Origin: JASGMR01 sp963664675
Lineage (GTDB): Bacteria; Thermotogota; Thermotogae; Petrotogales; Kosmotogaceae
NCBI GenBank assembly: GCA_963664675.2
Contig: CAXXLB010000014.1
Location: forward strand, 62,001 to 126,000
Direction of reading: 5' to 3'
Length of the DNA: 64,000 bases
Position 1 is the stretch's first letter, and every line of letters starts with the position of its first letter. Positions 25,468 through 34,506 of the stretch are shown one piece after another. Below the pieces are notes generated by a model, which was not told the DNA's origin, did not search any database, and was given only the letters and a program-made list of their open reading frames with translations. Made by a program: the position numbers and the translations under genes.

Positions 25468-27656
25468 TTATTTTCTTCATCTTTATAATAAACATGACCC
25501 TCAACGGTCGCAAGATCTGTCCTTGGCAATATGGGTAAATCGAAATGGTGAGTGTATTCAATTCCGAATGAAAATCCGGAAAAAAAATCTTCGTTTTCAT
25601 CAAAATTATACGTTATTTTGCCCCGTAATTTATTCATTTCTTTAAAATATTTATTCACAGAAAAGGAAACAAGAGCATAGTTCTTACCCGTATTTTCTGT
25701 AAATTGATATTTAAAAGATCCTTCTATTTCTAATTCTTCATCAACGGTCTTGCTGAAGTTTAGGGAGGTCTTTCCAACGGGACTGATGATATTATCATTA
25801 AACCCCAAATCCAGAGCAAACGATAAATTTCCTTTTTCATTAAAATTTTTGTTCAGCACAAAAGTGGTAGTGGCGTTTTTATCCATTGTTTCAAAATTCA
25901 AATTGAAACTTAACCCGCATTTGATAGTATAATTATTTGAGGAATTATGAATCAAATCGAGTTTTATTTTTAAAAAATTATTGTTTGCATTTTCCTTTAC
26001 AGAGATGTTTTTCAATGTTGTATTAATTTTAAGATCTGTAAATTTATCGATCTTTTTAATCATATTTAGTTCGGCGGTAGTCGTTGAAACGAAGGAATCT
26101 TCAACGATTTTGAGATTATGATTTAACGACAGTGTAATGGGACTCTCTTCACATGAATTGATATCCCATGACAGTTTAAGATTTGTTATAAAGGGATTTT
26201 CAGCATTTAGCGAAAAATCAAATGGTTCATCCTTTTCGAATCCCCAATCGATTGAAAAATTATTTTCTTTGAAATCTATTTCGATACCGGCTTCAATAGA
26301 ATTACCTATGTTTTCATAATTATTTCCATGAACAAACGATAAATTTAGATTTGCATTGAAAAAATCGGTATTAAAAGAATATCCGGCACTGAGATCTATA
26401 TCTGTGCCGTTGCTTTTAAGATTTAGAAATGGAAATCTCAGAATTCCACTGTAATAAAATTCTTTATAGATATTTTCAAATCCGATTGAGAATACATTTT
26501 TCCGTTTTTCATCTTTTCTGATTCCATCAAGGGCGAAAAAATACTGAACTTTGTCTGATTCAGTCCAATCCGCATAGATTCCATAATATTCTGTGCTGGT
26601 GGATATGAATGAATGAAGCTGAAAGTTTTCAGTATTGAATTCCAAGTGAATACTTTCTATAGCGGTATTATAATCAAATCCGGAAAACCAGGGTGGCTTA
26701 TATTTTTCATATTTTATTCTTAAGTTGTTAAATTTATAGCTTAATGAATTGATACGGAATTTCGGTAATTTTTTAAGGCCAATTGCTTCCAATTGCATAT
26801 CCAGATATAAACATTTCGCGGAGTCCAGGAAGCCATTGAGTTTTAATTTCGAATGGAATTTGATGTCTTTTTCATTGAAATCTGTACCCACACTGAAAAC
26901 GCATGGAACGACTACGAAACGATTGCTAAGAACGTTTTCCTTTGGGATAATAAGTGTTTCATATCTGCATATTTCCTTTTTTTGTGTTGAATTTTCCTCC
27001 ACCTCTATCAGAATTCTGTGGTTTGTTTGAGTGGGAAGATTGCCATCGGTTGTAATTGTTGCCGAACTCAAAACAGTTTCTTTCATGGGAATAATGAGGA
27101 CTTTATCTTTCATTTGAATGTTATATGAAAGATTGTCTGATTTTTTTAAATTTATTTCAATGGGAACATTCCCATTGTTCGTAATTGAAAAAGAAATCGT
27201 ATAGTTGTCTCCTGCCATTGTATAATCCGGGTAGTGGACTTTTGCCACGTTTATACTGATAAAAGGCAGAACAATCACCTGTACAGAAATTTCTTTTCTT
27301 TCTCCAGTTTCAGAAATTGCTTCATAAATAATACGATATTCACCTGAGGGAATTCCATTTGGAATATAAACGCTGAATATTCTGAGTTGTGAAGATTGAG
27401 AATTTAAAGAAAATGAAGAAGGCAGAAATATTAATTTCCAATCATTCGGCAGAATTAATTTTTCTGATACGTTAACCGGCGAAACTCCTTCGTTGAATAC
27501 AAATAAGGAAATATCGAAAACGCCTCCAGGTTTCACCTCAATTTTTTTCTCATCGGATTGCCTTATATCGATGATCGTATCGTTGTTGGCGCTAAATCCT
27601 TGAGAAATAAACAGAATAAATATGAGTAAAAAGAGCGATTTTAATATACACTTCAC
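25437..27656 (-). CDS. Large beta-barrel outer-membrane protein, usher-like
   Basis: The 739-residue product has a signal peptide, two Ig-like beta domains (about 25-230), and a long stretch (about 240-710) of alternating polar/hydrophobic strands with many Asn, Phe and Tyr residues, as in a large outer-membrane barrel. It ends with the first half of a carboxypeptidase-regulatory-like domain. With a PapD-like gene just upstream and small secreted subunits before it, an usher-like export pore is the best guess, though I see no classical PapC signature. It starts at GTG 27656, overlapping the chaperone-like gene by four bases. The C-terminus is cut off by a frameshift. Confidence 0.6.
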   Translation of the reverse strand: MKCILKSLFLLIFILFISQGFSANNDTIIDIRQSDEKKIEVKPGGVFDISLFVFNEGVSPVNVSEKLILPNDWKLIFLPSSFSLNSQSSQLRIFSVYIPNGIPSGEYRIIYEAISETGERKEISVQVIVLPFISINVAKVHYPDYTMAGDNYTISFSITNNGNVPIEINLKKSDNLSYNIQMKDKVLIIPMKETVLSSATITTDGNLPTQTNHRILIEVEENSTQKKEICRYETLIIPKENVLSNRFVVVPCVFSVGTDFNEKDIKFHSKLKLNGFLDSAKCLYLDMQLEAIGLKKLPKFRINSLSYKFNNLRIKYEKYKPPWFSGFDYNTAIESIHLEFNTENFQLHSFISTSTEYYGIYADWTESDKVQYFFALDGIRKDEKRKNVFSIGFENIYKEFYYSGILRFPFLNLKSNGTDIDLSAGYSFNTDFFNANLNLSFVHGNNYENIGNSIEAGIEIDFKENNFSIDWGFEKDEPFDFSLNAENPFITNLKLSWDINSCEESPITLSLNHNLKIVEDSFVSTTTAELNMIKKIDKFTDLKINTTLKNISVKENANNNFLKIKLDLIHNSSNNYTIKCGLSFNLNFETMDKNATTTFVLNKNFNEKGNLSFALDLGFNDNIISPVGKTSLNFSKTVDEELEIEGSFKYQFTENTGKNYALVSFSVNKYFKEMNKLRGKITYNFDENEDFFSGFSFGIEYTHHFDLPILPRTDLATVEGHVYYKDEENKKEFLKLKSI

Positions 27657-28453
27657 ATTAAGTTTGCGTTATATTGAGCGCCCCATACATCATCACCATC
27701 CTGAATCAGGACGATGATTTTGTATTTTCCCGGTTTCAATCCTTTGAAAGGAATTGTATAAAGCTTGGATGTTCCGGGATAAAGGAATCCTGAATTTCCT
27801 TCGAACTCTCCTGTTAGAGAACCTGTTTCGTTATCATAAGCTCTCATGGTTATCGATGGATTTAAACCAAATATACCGGTATTTTTTAAGACTAATTGTA
27901 AATAGCTTGCGTCTACATCCTTTGAAAGGGTCCTTGAGAGTATATCCATTTTTTTATCCCCGGTTTCGGGAATTCCTACAGTTGTACTCACCTGAATTCC
28001 GTATCTTATGGTATTTTTGATTGTGATTTTTCCCCTGGAAACTTCAGATTCTGCTACAGAAGGTTCCACCATAATCATACTCCAGTATGTCCCCTTTAAA
28101 CCGGATTGATTTGGCACTGAAACGGTGAATGGAATATCACTTTCTTCTCCGGGGGATATCAGAACTTCCGGGGTTTGTATAGAGATCCAGGAGGCATTCG
28201 ATTGTGCAAGACTCGAAGGCGATGAATAAGAAGTCAACTGTTTCGAATTTTCAAAATAATAGAAATAATCTTTTTTATAAAGAGTCACTTTGACCGGTTC
28301 TTCGCCCGAATTCACTATGCTGATGATTTCTGTAGCTTCTTGTCCCGGTTGAACAATAATTTTATGTGATAGACCATTATTGACGTTGATTGATCCAAAA
28401 ATAAATATAGCTGTGAATAAAGCTATTGCTAATAAAAACATTCTTTTAAACAT
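27653..28453 (-). CDS. PapD-like periplasmic chaperone-type protein
   Basis: The 266-residue protein has a signal peptide (MFKRMFLLAIALFTAIFIFGS) and two beta-sandwich domains. The first has the pattern VQPGQEATEIISIVNSGEEPVKVTLYKKD, typical of the N-terminal domain of Ig-fold chaperones. Then come WISIQTPEVLISPGEESDIPFTVSVPN and KGTYWSMIMVEP, which resemble the region leading to the subunit-binding G1 strand. I chose ATG 28453, which follows GGAGGG; an ATG at 28471 precedes that site. It lies between two small secreted proteins and a barrel protein, as a chaperone would. The family call is by pattern only. Confidence 0.6.
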   Translation of the reverse strand: MFKRMFLLAIALFTAIFIFGSINVNNGLSHKIIVQPGQEATEIISIVNSGEEPVKVTLYKKDYFYYFENSKQLTSYSSPSSLAQSNASWISIQTPEVLISPGEESDIPFTVSVPNQSGLKGTYWSMIMVEPSVAESEVSRGKITIKNTIRYGIQVSTTVGIPETGDKKMDILSRTLSKDVDASYLQLVLKNTGIFGLNPSITMRAYDNETGSLTGEFEGNSGFLYPGTSKLYTIPFKGLKPGKYKIIVLIQDGDDVWGAQYNANLM

Positions 28454-28467
28454 ATTCCCTCCATTAA

Positions 28468-28986
28468 TCAATCGGTATCGGTCAATAGATAATAAATGGT
28501 GGTACTATAATCCGATGAATTAACCGGTTCTGTAACATTCAATTTGTATTGTATATAATATTCTTTTTCGCTTCCAGCCGAACAATTATCCGAAATTAAT
28601 AATGCCGGTGATACACCAATTTCTCGATAAGAAGTTGTTCCGGGAATTCTAACTGAGATATTCAGTGAATCATTCCATAGGAAATCTTCTCTTCTGAATT
28701 CAATAGCATAATTTTCTGTGATCGTTCCATTATTGGTTATAACGATTTTACAGGCCATTGGGCTGCTTTCATAAACATCGAAACCACTTCCTGCAGATCC
28801 CGAAAGGTCCATAAAACCCAAAGAAATGTTCAGATCTTCCAATGTGACTATTGAAATTGAAAGGTTCGAACATGAACAGAAATTAACAAAAAACACGAGA
28901 AATACGAAGAGAAAAATGATTTTAGGTAGAGAAAACGGGGAAATATCATTTCCCCGCCCGAAATTTTCTGGAAAAATAATGCTCAT
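28468..28986 (-). CDS. Small secreted beta-rich protein, second gene of the usher-like operon
   Basis: The protein has a hydrophobic secretion signal (ILPKII-type stretch ending near an SC/CS pair) and a ~130-residue beta-rich domain with MDLSGSAGSGFDVYESSP and a final strand SDYSTTIYYLL. The last strand resembles the C-terminal strand of pilin-type subunits. The ATG at 28986 has no near ribosome site. A GGGGA (plus-strand 28951-28955) would serve an in-frame ATT at 28944, giving a normal short signal peptide. Both lie inside a perfect hairpin (28936-28956). The gene overlaps the next by a few bases. No known family was recognised. Confidence 0.55.
   Translation of the reverse strand: MSIIFPENFGRGNDISPFSLPKIIFLFVFLVFFVNFCSCSNLSISIVTLEDLNISLGFMDLSGSAGSGFDVYESSPMACKIVITNNGTITENYAIEFRREDFLWNDSLNISVRIPGTTSYREIGVSPALLISDNCSAGSEKEYYIQYKLNVTEPVNSSDYSTTIYYLLTDTD
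28936..28956 (-). promoter_or_regulatory. Perfect hairpin over a possible translation start
   Basis: CGGGGAAAT (28936-28944) and ATTTCCCCG (28948-28956) form a 9-bp perfect stem with a three-base loop. On the minus strand it encloses a GGGGA ribosome-site-like motif and an in-frame ATT codon near the start of the second operon gene, so it could control translation. Confidence 0.45.
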
Positions 28987-28991
28987 TAATA

Positions 28992-29555
28992 TTACGATGC
29001 TTCACCCTCTGTAATAGTGTACGTTACACTGATTGTATAGGTATCGATGTCCATATCGGCCGCACTTGCTGGTACAATGTCTCCACTGTAGGTTATACCG
29101 TAACCGTCTCCTACGCCAGTTCCAGTCCAGCCCGTGCCGATGCCTGTCACAAGATCAACCGCTGAAGCACTTGGAATAGTTTTCGCATCTGCCGCAGCAT
29201 TTGTTCCACAGCTTCCAGATTCATTACCGTTCAATGCGGCTAACGCCACTTTTAAGGTAAACCAGGTTAGATTTCCCTCAGCTATTTGAGCGGTGATTTT
29301 TCTGGTATAAGTATCACTTGCGGTTGAAGTGAACTGTAAATCTCCTCCATCGGAGTCGGTCCAATTAATAGTGGGTATACCACCTTCAGTTGTCGCGGCT
29401 TCTATCTCGAATGCAGCACCCGTTACATTTGCTATTGCCAGTTGAGCTATGTTTTCGACAGTAACGCCAATTTGAGATCCAGCGGTATCCGTTGCTGCAA
29501 AAACAAATCCCGTAAGGATAACCAAGACCGATAAAATTACAATAAGTTTCTTCAC
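28992..29555 (-). CDS. Small secreted subunit-like protein, first gene of the usher-like operon
   Basis: The 187-residue protein has a clean signal peptide ending in FVFAA and a mature part rich in Thr, Ala, Gly, Ser, Asp, with few charged basic residues and only one Cys. It ends with a strand-rich segment DIDTYTISVTYTITEG, like the C-terminal strand of fimbrial or WxL-type surface subunits. It is the promoter-proximal gene of the four-gene operon and so likely the most abundant product, as expected for a polymerising surface protein (inference). It starts at GTG 29555 behind AAAGGGAGGT. No known family was recognised. Confidence 0.6.
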   Translation of the reverse strand: MKKLIVILSVLVILTGFVFAATDTAGSQIGVTVENIAQLAIANVTGAAFEIEAATTEGGIPTINWTDSDGGDLQFTSTASDTYTRKITAQIAEGNLTWFTLKVALAALNGNESGSCGTNAAADAKTIPSASAVDLVTGIGTGWTGTGVGDGYGITYSGDIVPASAADMDIDTYTISVTYTITEGEAS

Positions 29556-30203
29556 AATATTAACCTCCCTTTAATCACGGTTCTAGGCCGCAATTTAAAA
29601 TAATTATTTTACTAAAACGTTTTAAAAAGTATCGAAAAACAATTTCCAAAGTCCTTCAAGGCACAAAATACCATTCAAATTTAGCACTTTAAGTTTTTGA
29701 TGTAAAACTTTGAGATTATTACAAAACGATTTTAAGCGATTCTGAATAATTCCCGTAAGGCAGTATACATAGGGTTTAAAATATGATGGAGTCAAATTGA
29801 AATTAATTTGATTTTTTTGAATAATATATTAAAAATAAAATAAAATGATATTGCGTAAGTTTCGAATTGTCAACACCGTGATAAAAAGTCACGAATCTAC
29901 ACGGAAAAAAATTTTTTAATTTTAAAACGAAACTCTATGATGTTCAAAAATATTTAACATAAAAAAAATAATAAAATTTCAAATAGCATATGAATGTTTT
30001 CTCCTATAAACAAGTAAAATTAATATTTGTGAAAATTTTTAATTTTATATTATTCTATGAAATATTTGACTTTCCTAATTATAATTAATATTTTTGACGA
30101 TATTTGGTAATAACAAATGTAATTCTGCAACAATGTATATATATTATCATGAGTAGTTTAAAGTATATGGAGGTACTTTTTTATCAATGTCAAATATATA
30201 GAG
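29556..30203. promoter_or_regulatory. Divergent control region with LacI-type palindromes
   Basis: This 648-base spacer separates the usher-like operon from the Fic-like gene. It holds a perfect 12-bp palindrome, TAAAACGTTTTA (29613-29624), with the central CG typical of LacI-family operators, and a related imperfect copy around 29719-29734 (AAAACGATTTT). GGAGGT at 30169-30174 precedes a four-codon frame (ATG 30187, MSNI) just ahead of the Fic-like gene. The rest is AT-rich and without a visible gene. Confidence 0.45.
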
Positions 30204-31109
30204 ATGAGGAACCGCTTTTTTAATACTGAAAATATAAATATGAACAGTTCTGAGTGGGAAATATTACTTGATAAGGAAGTAAAAAACACTTTATCTTTTG
30301 AAACAAAATTCTTTCTCAAGAATAGCCCGGAAAGTTTTGATAGGTTAAAGAGTAATTACCATAGAATTATTCATTTTACGTATAATTTGGCAATTCACCT
30401 TAAAAAAGGATTATCGAATCCATTGAAAATATCAATTTTGAAAATGCTACATTATGAATTGTTTGTTGGAATAGATGGTTGTTCTCCTCCCGGTGTTTTT
30501 AGAGAAAGCAAAATAGAAAAATCTCGTGTTGTAGTAAATTCTCCGGAAAATCCAAAGAAATGGATGAACTTTTTTGAAGAATATACGAATTATACACTTG
30601 AAAATTTAGATATAATCCGTGCTATTTCCAGGATCTACGTTTTATTCATTTCAATAAAACCATTTTATGAGGGAAATATAATTATAGCTAATATATATAT
30701 AAACTTTTTGCTCTTATCCTTGGATTATTGTAATGTGTGTTTTAAGTTACTTAAAATAAATGAAGAGAAAAAAACTTTATCCGCTTTAAAATATGCGGTT
30801 GTAGGAATTGAAGAAATGCTTAAAACGAGCTGTGATTTAAATTTTTTAGAGAAAATGGATTTGATTGAAAAAGGGAACTATTTGCCAATCGAAGAAATAA
30901 TTTATGAGTCGGTTAAAGAAACAATGGATTATTTAATAATGTCTTCGAATAAGGATTTGAATTTTTTTCCTGTGAATGTTATAGCGAAGAAATTGAATAT
31001 TACGGAAGCCGGCGTAAAAAAAAGAATTAAATCCGGCAAACTGATAGCGAGCAAATTGAATACGAATAAATGGTATATATTTCCTTTTAATATTTTTGAT
31101 ACTTATTGA
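30204..31109 (+). CDS. Degenerate Fic-domain protein with C-terminal HTH
   Basis: The 301-residue protein follows the Fic domain plan: a helix with the PGVFR block (96-100), NSPENPKKWMNFFEEY before the core, then RAISRIYVLFISIKPFYEGN (139-158) in place of the catalytic loop. In active Fic enzymes this loop is HPFxxGNGRxxR; here the His is Lys152 and the second Gly and the Arg are missing (GNII), so AMP transfer is very unlikely. Residues ~250-290 form a helix-turn-helix (VIAKKLNITEAGVKKRIKSGKL) as in excisionase/MerR-type DNA binders. It faces the usher-like operon and may regulate it (inference). Start ATG 30204; an upstream GGAGGT and a tiny frame complicate the choice. Confidence 0.65.
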   Translation: MRNRFFNTENINMNSSEWEILLDKEVKNTLSFETKFFLKNSPESFDRLKSNYHRIIHFTYNLAIHLKKGLSNPLKISILKMLHYELFVGIDGCSPPGVFRESKIEKSRVVVNSPENPKKWMNFFEEYTNYTLENLDIIRAISRIYVLFISIKPFYEGNIIIANIYINFLLLSLDYCNVCFKLLKINEEKKTLSALKYAVVGIEEMLKTSCDLNFLEKMDLIEKGNYLPIEEIIYESVKETMDYLIMSSNKDLNFFPVNVIAKKLNITEAGVKKRIKSGKLIASKLNTNKWYIFPFNIFDTY

Positions 31110-31647
31110 TGATAACTGGATGGTTTAGAAAAACTGCAGGTACCATTCAAAAGATAAACATTGGAAAAATTGAGTAAAGATTGTGAGATAAAAAATATTT
31201 TTAAAGAATATTGATATAATTAGGATTTGTATATAAAAATAGGTTTTATTTATTAAATGACGTTTTTCTGGCCCTCACTGATTTTAAAAAATCTAAAATG
31301 AATTTCATAATAGCTATCTTTTTAAATTATCATAATTTTTGATATAAAAAAATCTATTAATTGAGCATTAAGAAATAAGAGTTTTTAATGAATATTTTTT
31401 ATACATTTTAAAATAAAATAACTGAAAAGAGAGACAAAGAATCATCGGAAAACTGAAAAATTATCTTTGAATTATATGTGAAAAAATAGAAGTACGTATT
31501 TTCATATAACTCTGTGATACTAATTTTTTATAGATTGTTTTTTAATTTATGAAAATTTTATTTCCATTAATGAAGCTATTTCAAATTGTTTTTTTAAAAA
31601 AGAGAGTGTCCATAGACACTCTGTTGATGATTTTTTAATAAAAGCAC
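31110..31647. other. AT-rich spacer after the Fic-like gene
   Basis: No gene is supported in these 538 bases. The only structured element is the terminator at 31596-31622, which belongs to the convergent minus-strand sugar operon. Confidence 0.5.
31596..31622 (-). terminator. Rho-independent terminator of the ROK/GH35 operon
   Basis: AGAGTGTC (31603-31610) and GACACTCT (31615-31622) form an 8-bp perfect stem with a CATA loop. On the minus strand it is followed by CTC and a run of T, 26 bases after the stop of the GH35 gene. Confidence 0.8.
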
Positions 31648-33639
31648 CTAATTTATTTTCCTGAATTTTTCTTTTATTTTTTTGCCATCGATATCTATGA
31701 TCTCGCTGTTCCAAAGAATTGCGTCCACTACCTCATCACTCCTGACCTCAATTAATGAAACCGTGTTAGAACCAAGTTTTATTCTAATAGTATGGGGTAT
31801 TTTCTCAAAATCCAGATAATCGAGTGTGAATTCTCTTTCTTTGCTTCTGTTCATTAGAAAAATAAAGTCGCTGCTCTGTCCATGTAGTATTTCATATCTT
31901 AAATTATTTTGAAAGTCCCTTTTAAGATTTATTTCCTTTATATCTTCATATAAAGAAATATCTTCCGGAATTAAATTAAAGGATTGAAAATATTCGTTGT
32001 AGATAGGTCTCTGACCTATCAGAATCAACGTTCCGCCTTCCTTTACATATTCCGAAAGTTTTTTTTGTATATTTTCCGGCATATAAATATGACTTACTAC
32101 GATTAATTTTTTACAATCGATATCAAGTTCCAGATTTGATAATGAAAAGGAAATGTTTGACCAGTATAAATCTTCACAAATTGAATTCAATTCCTGATTG
32201 AGATCGATTCTATCATTGAAAAGCTGCTTTATATGAAGTGCACCCACTCCACCCCATTTATCATATACTCTTGGATTATTGTAACCATTCCAATATCCTA
32301 CGACTACTTCTGGTAATGATTTGGCATTTATTAATTCATTTCCTCTTTCTTTTAAAAAAGAGACTAAGGTTTCTAACCAGTAGTATGCTTTTCTTTTGCT
32401 TCCATCATTGGCTATCGGTGACATGCCAGGGTAAGGCTCGGGGTTATTGGAATAAGGTTTATTGTTAAGATCACCAGCGTCTGAACTGTCTAGAATAGGA
32501 TAAACATTAAATCCATTTGTATAGGGTAATAAATACATAGCCTGAAACAGGAATTCTTCAGCCGATCCCCATCCCCAATTCATTTCAGGAATATAAGATT
32601 TTTCACCCAATGAGGCATTTATCATCATGATTCTTCTTATTCCTTCTATCAGAGCCCATGTGTCTTTTATGGGATGACTCGACAACCAATAATTTCCACC
32701 CGAATAGATTATTTCATTGAATTTTAAAAAATCTACAGGTGATTCTTCCTCCAGCATTAGGTAATTGTGATAAAAGGGTATATTTATTTCCATATCTTTC
32801 AGGATTCCGACATATTCTTCTAACACTTTTGTTGCGTAATAAGATTTAAAATCAGCCCAGTCACTGTATATAAGCCAGCTGTTAAAATCATTTGCCTTCC
32901 ACCCCCTTGGAGGAACTATTTCTTCAAAACATTCATTTTCTGTTTGATGTAAATCGTTGTATTTTTGAATACTTTCATATTTTTCCCGGAGCCACTCTCT
33001 GTATAAGTTTACTGTGTTTTTATCGTATCCCCATGAAAATGGATTGGAAAGACCACTTGTACTGTATGGAATTTCGTTTTCAACCTGTATGGCCGAAATT
33101 ATATCAGAGAAGGGATTTATGATGTTTTCGCAAACTTCTTCATACCATCTTTTAACGTATTCAAGGTATTTTTTTGAAAGATAAGAAGGAAGAGGTAAAA
33201 TATCTTGCCTGAATCTGACATCTTGATTAAAAGAATCCTTCATGATAATTTCGTCATTATCGCCATCGTCTGTAATCCAATCGGGTATTCCTCCGTGCTG
33301 AACTTCCGCGCAAATAAATGGGCCGGGTTTTATAATGGCTTTCATATCATTTTTTCTTATAATTTCGAGAAATTTAACAACTTTTTGAAAATCAAAAAGT
33401 TCTTTGCTGGTTTCGGTTATGTTCCAGGGTATATAAAAAGTTAGTGTTTCAATACCAGATTCTTTTATCAATTCAATTCTGTTTTCCCACAATGATTCTT
33501 CTAATCTGTAATAAGGGAACTCTGCGGATATAAAATATCCCTGTGTGTTTAAGAAATTGCTGAATTTTTCCTTTTCTGAGCAAAAAGACATAGAAAATCC
33601 TCCTGTAATTATTATTAGAATTAACATTTTTTTTATCAT
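31648..33639 (-). CDS. Secreted GH35-like beta-galactosidase family glycosidase
   Basis: The 663-residue protein has a signal peptide followed by a (beta/alpha)8 glycosidase domain of the GH35 type: FPYYR...W near residue 41, the signature IKPGPFICAEVQHGGIPDW at 103-121, the probable acid/base Glu189 in QVENEI and the probable nucleophile Glu352 in YIPEMNWGWG. A flavodoxin-like 'beta-galactosidase trimerisation' type segment (about 480-560, GGTLILIGQRP) and a beta domain follow. It should release galactosyl or related residues outside the cytoplasm. It is the last gene of the ROK-ABC operon, so the imported product is likely its sugar or an oligosaccharide. GH42-like activity is an alternative. 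Confidence 0.78.
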   Translation of the reverse strand: MIKKMLILIIITGGFSMSFCSEKEKFSNFLNTQGYFISAEFPYYRLEESLWENRIELIKESGIETLTFYIPWNITETSKELFDFQKVVKFLEIIRKNDMKAIIKPGPFICAEVQHGGIPDWITDDGDNDEIIMKDSFNQDVRFRQDILPLPSYLSKKYLEYVKRWYEEVCENIINPFSDIISAIQVENEIPYSTSGLSNPFSWGYDKNTVNLYREWLREKYESIQKYNDLHQTENECFEEIVPPRGWKANDFNSWLIYSDWADFKSYYATKVLEEYVGILKDMEINIPFYHNYLMLEEESPVDFLKFNEIIYSGGNYWLSSHPIKDTWALIEGIRRIMMINASLGEKSYIPEMNWGWGSAEEFLFQAMYLLPYTNGFNVYPILDSSDAGDLNNKPYSNNPEPYPGMSPIANDGSKRKAYYWLETLVSFLKERGNELINAKSLPEVVVGYWNGYNNPRVYDKWGGVGALHIKQLFNDRIDLNQELNSICEDLYWSNISFSLSNLELDIDCKKLIVVSHIYMPENIQKKLSEYVKEGGTLILIGQRPIYNEYFQSFNLIPEDISLYEDIKEINLKRDFQNNLRYEILHGQSSDFIFLMNRSKEREFTLDYLDFEKIPHTIRIKLGSNTVSLIEVRSDEVVDAILWNSEIIDIDGKKIKEKFRKIN

Positions 33640-33645
33640 TATTTT

Positions 33646-34497
33646 TTATTCCTTCAAACCTGTTAAGGTTATTCCTTTAATCAGATATTTTTGAAAAATT
33701 ATAAATACGATTAAAATTGGAAAGACTGCGACCGTAGCAGCTGCCATCATTAAAGAATATCTGCTCCCTGAAGAACTGACCAAAAGTGATAGTTGTAATT
33801 GTAGAGTATAATTTATCGGATCGTTAATAACCACTAAAGGCCAAGTATAGCTGTTCCAATGCCAGATAAATGTAGTTACTCCTACAACTGTGAGAACGGG
33901 TTTTGAAAGGGGGAGAGCGATCTTTCTATACAGACCGAACCACCCAATTCCGTCTATCTTCGCAGCTTCAAAAAGATCGACCGGTATATTTCCAAAAAAT
34001 TGTTTCATTAAAAAAAGGTTATATACAGATCCCCCCATTGGAATAATTAATCCCAGCAAGCTGTTGTACAGGTGCAGGCTTTTAGTTATGAATAACATGG
34101 GAATCAGTATTGTATAAAAAGGAACCATCATAGTGCTGAGTAATAGGGCAAAAATCTTTTTCCTGGCCGGCCATTTAGTGCAGGCAAAACTGAATGCCGC
34201 CATAGAATTAATTAATAAATTCAGAGCAGTTGCACTGAATGTAACTATTATAGTGTTTAAAAAAGCTTTTCCAATTCCGCTATATTTGAAAACGTTCAGG
34301 TAATTTTTAAAATTTATATAAATCTCTCCCGTCTTTTTATCTCTGGGTAAAAGAGTAGGGACTTCAGTGAAGACGTCGGACGATTTTTTTAAAGAAGTTG
34401 ATATCATCCAGGCAAAGGGACCTACCATTACAATTATTAAGACAGAAAGAACTAAAATAGCAATAAATTTAATAATCAGTCTTTTTCTATTTTTCAT
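33646..34497 (-). CDS. Sugar ABC transporter permease (MalG type)
   Basis: This 283-residue CUT1 permease has six predicted membrane helices and the EAA loop EAAKIDGIGWFGLYRKIALPLSKP near residue 190 that docks on the ATPase. It ends in ITLTGLKE, a near-canonical MalG-like C-terminus (GLTxGAVKG type). It starts at ATG 34497, seven bases after AGGA; the GTG at 34503 overlaps that site. It pairs with the MalF-type permease directly upstream. No ATPase gene is in the operon, as is common for CUT1 systems that share one MsmK-like ATPase. Confidence 0.9.
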   Translation of the reverse strand: MKNRKRLIIKFIAILVLSVLIIVMVGPFAWMISTSLKKSSDVFTEVPTLLPRDKKTGEIYINFKNYLNVFKYSGIGKAFLNTIIVTFSATALNLLINSMAAFSFACTKWPARKKIFALLLSTMMVPFYTILIPMLFITKSLHLYNSLLGLIIPMGGSVYNLFLMKQFFGNIPVDLFEAAKIDGIGWFGLYRKIALPLSKPVLTVVGVTTFIWHWNSYTWPLVVINDPINYTLQLQLSLLVSSSGSRYSLMMAAATVAVFPILIVFIIFQKYLIKGITLTGLKE

Positions 34498-34506
34498 GGT
34501 CACTTC

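Noticed and set aside
30187..30201. Four-codon frame (ATG AGT-like, MSNI) behind GGAGGT as a leader peptide
   Set aside because: Spacing from the ribosome site is too long and there is no attenuator-like hairpin; kept only as a note.
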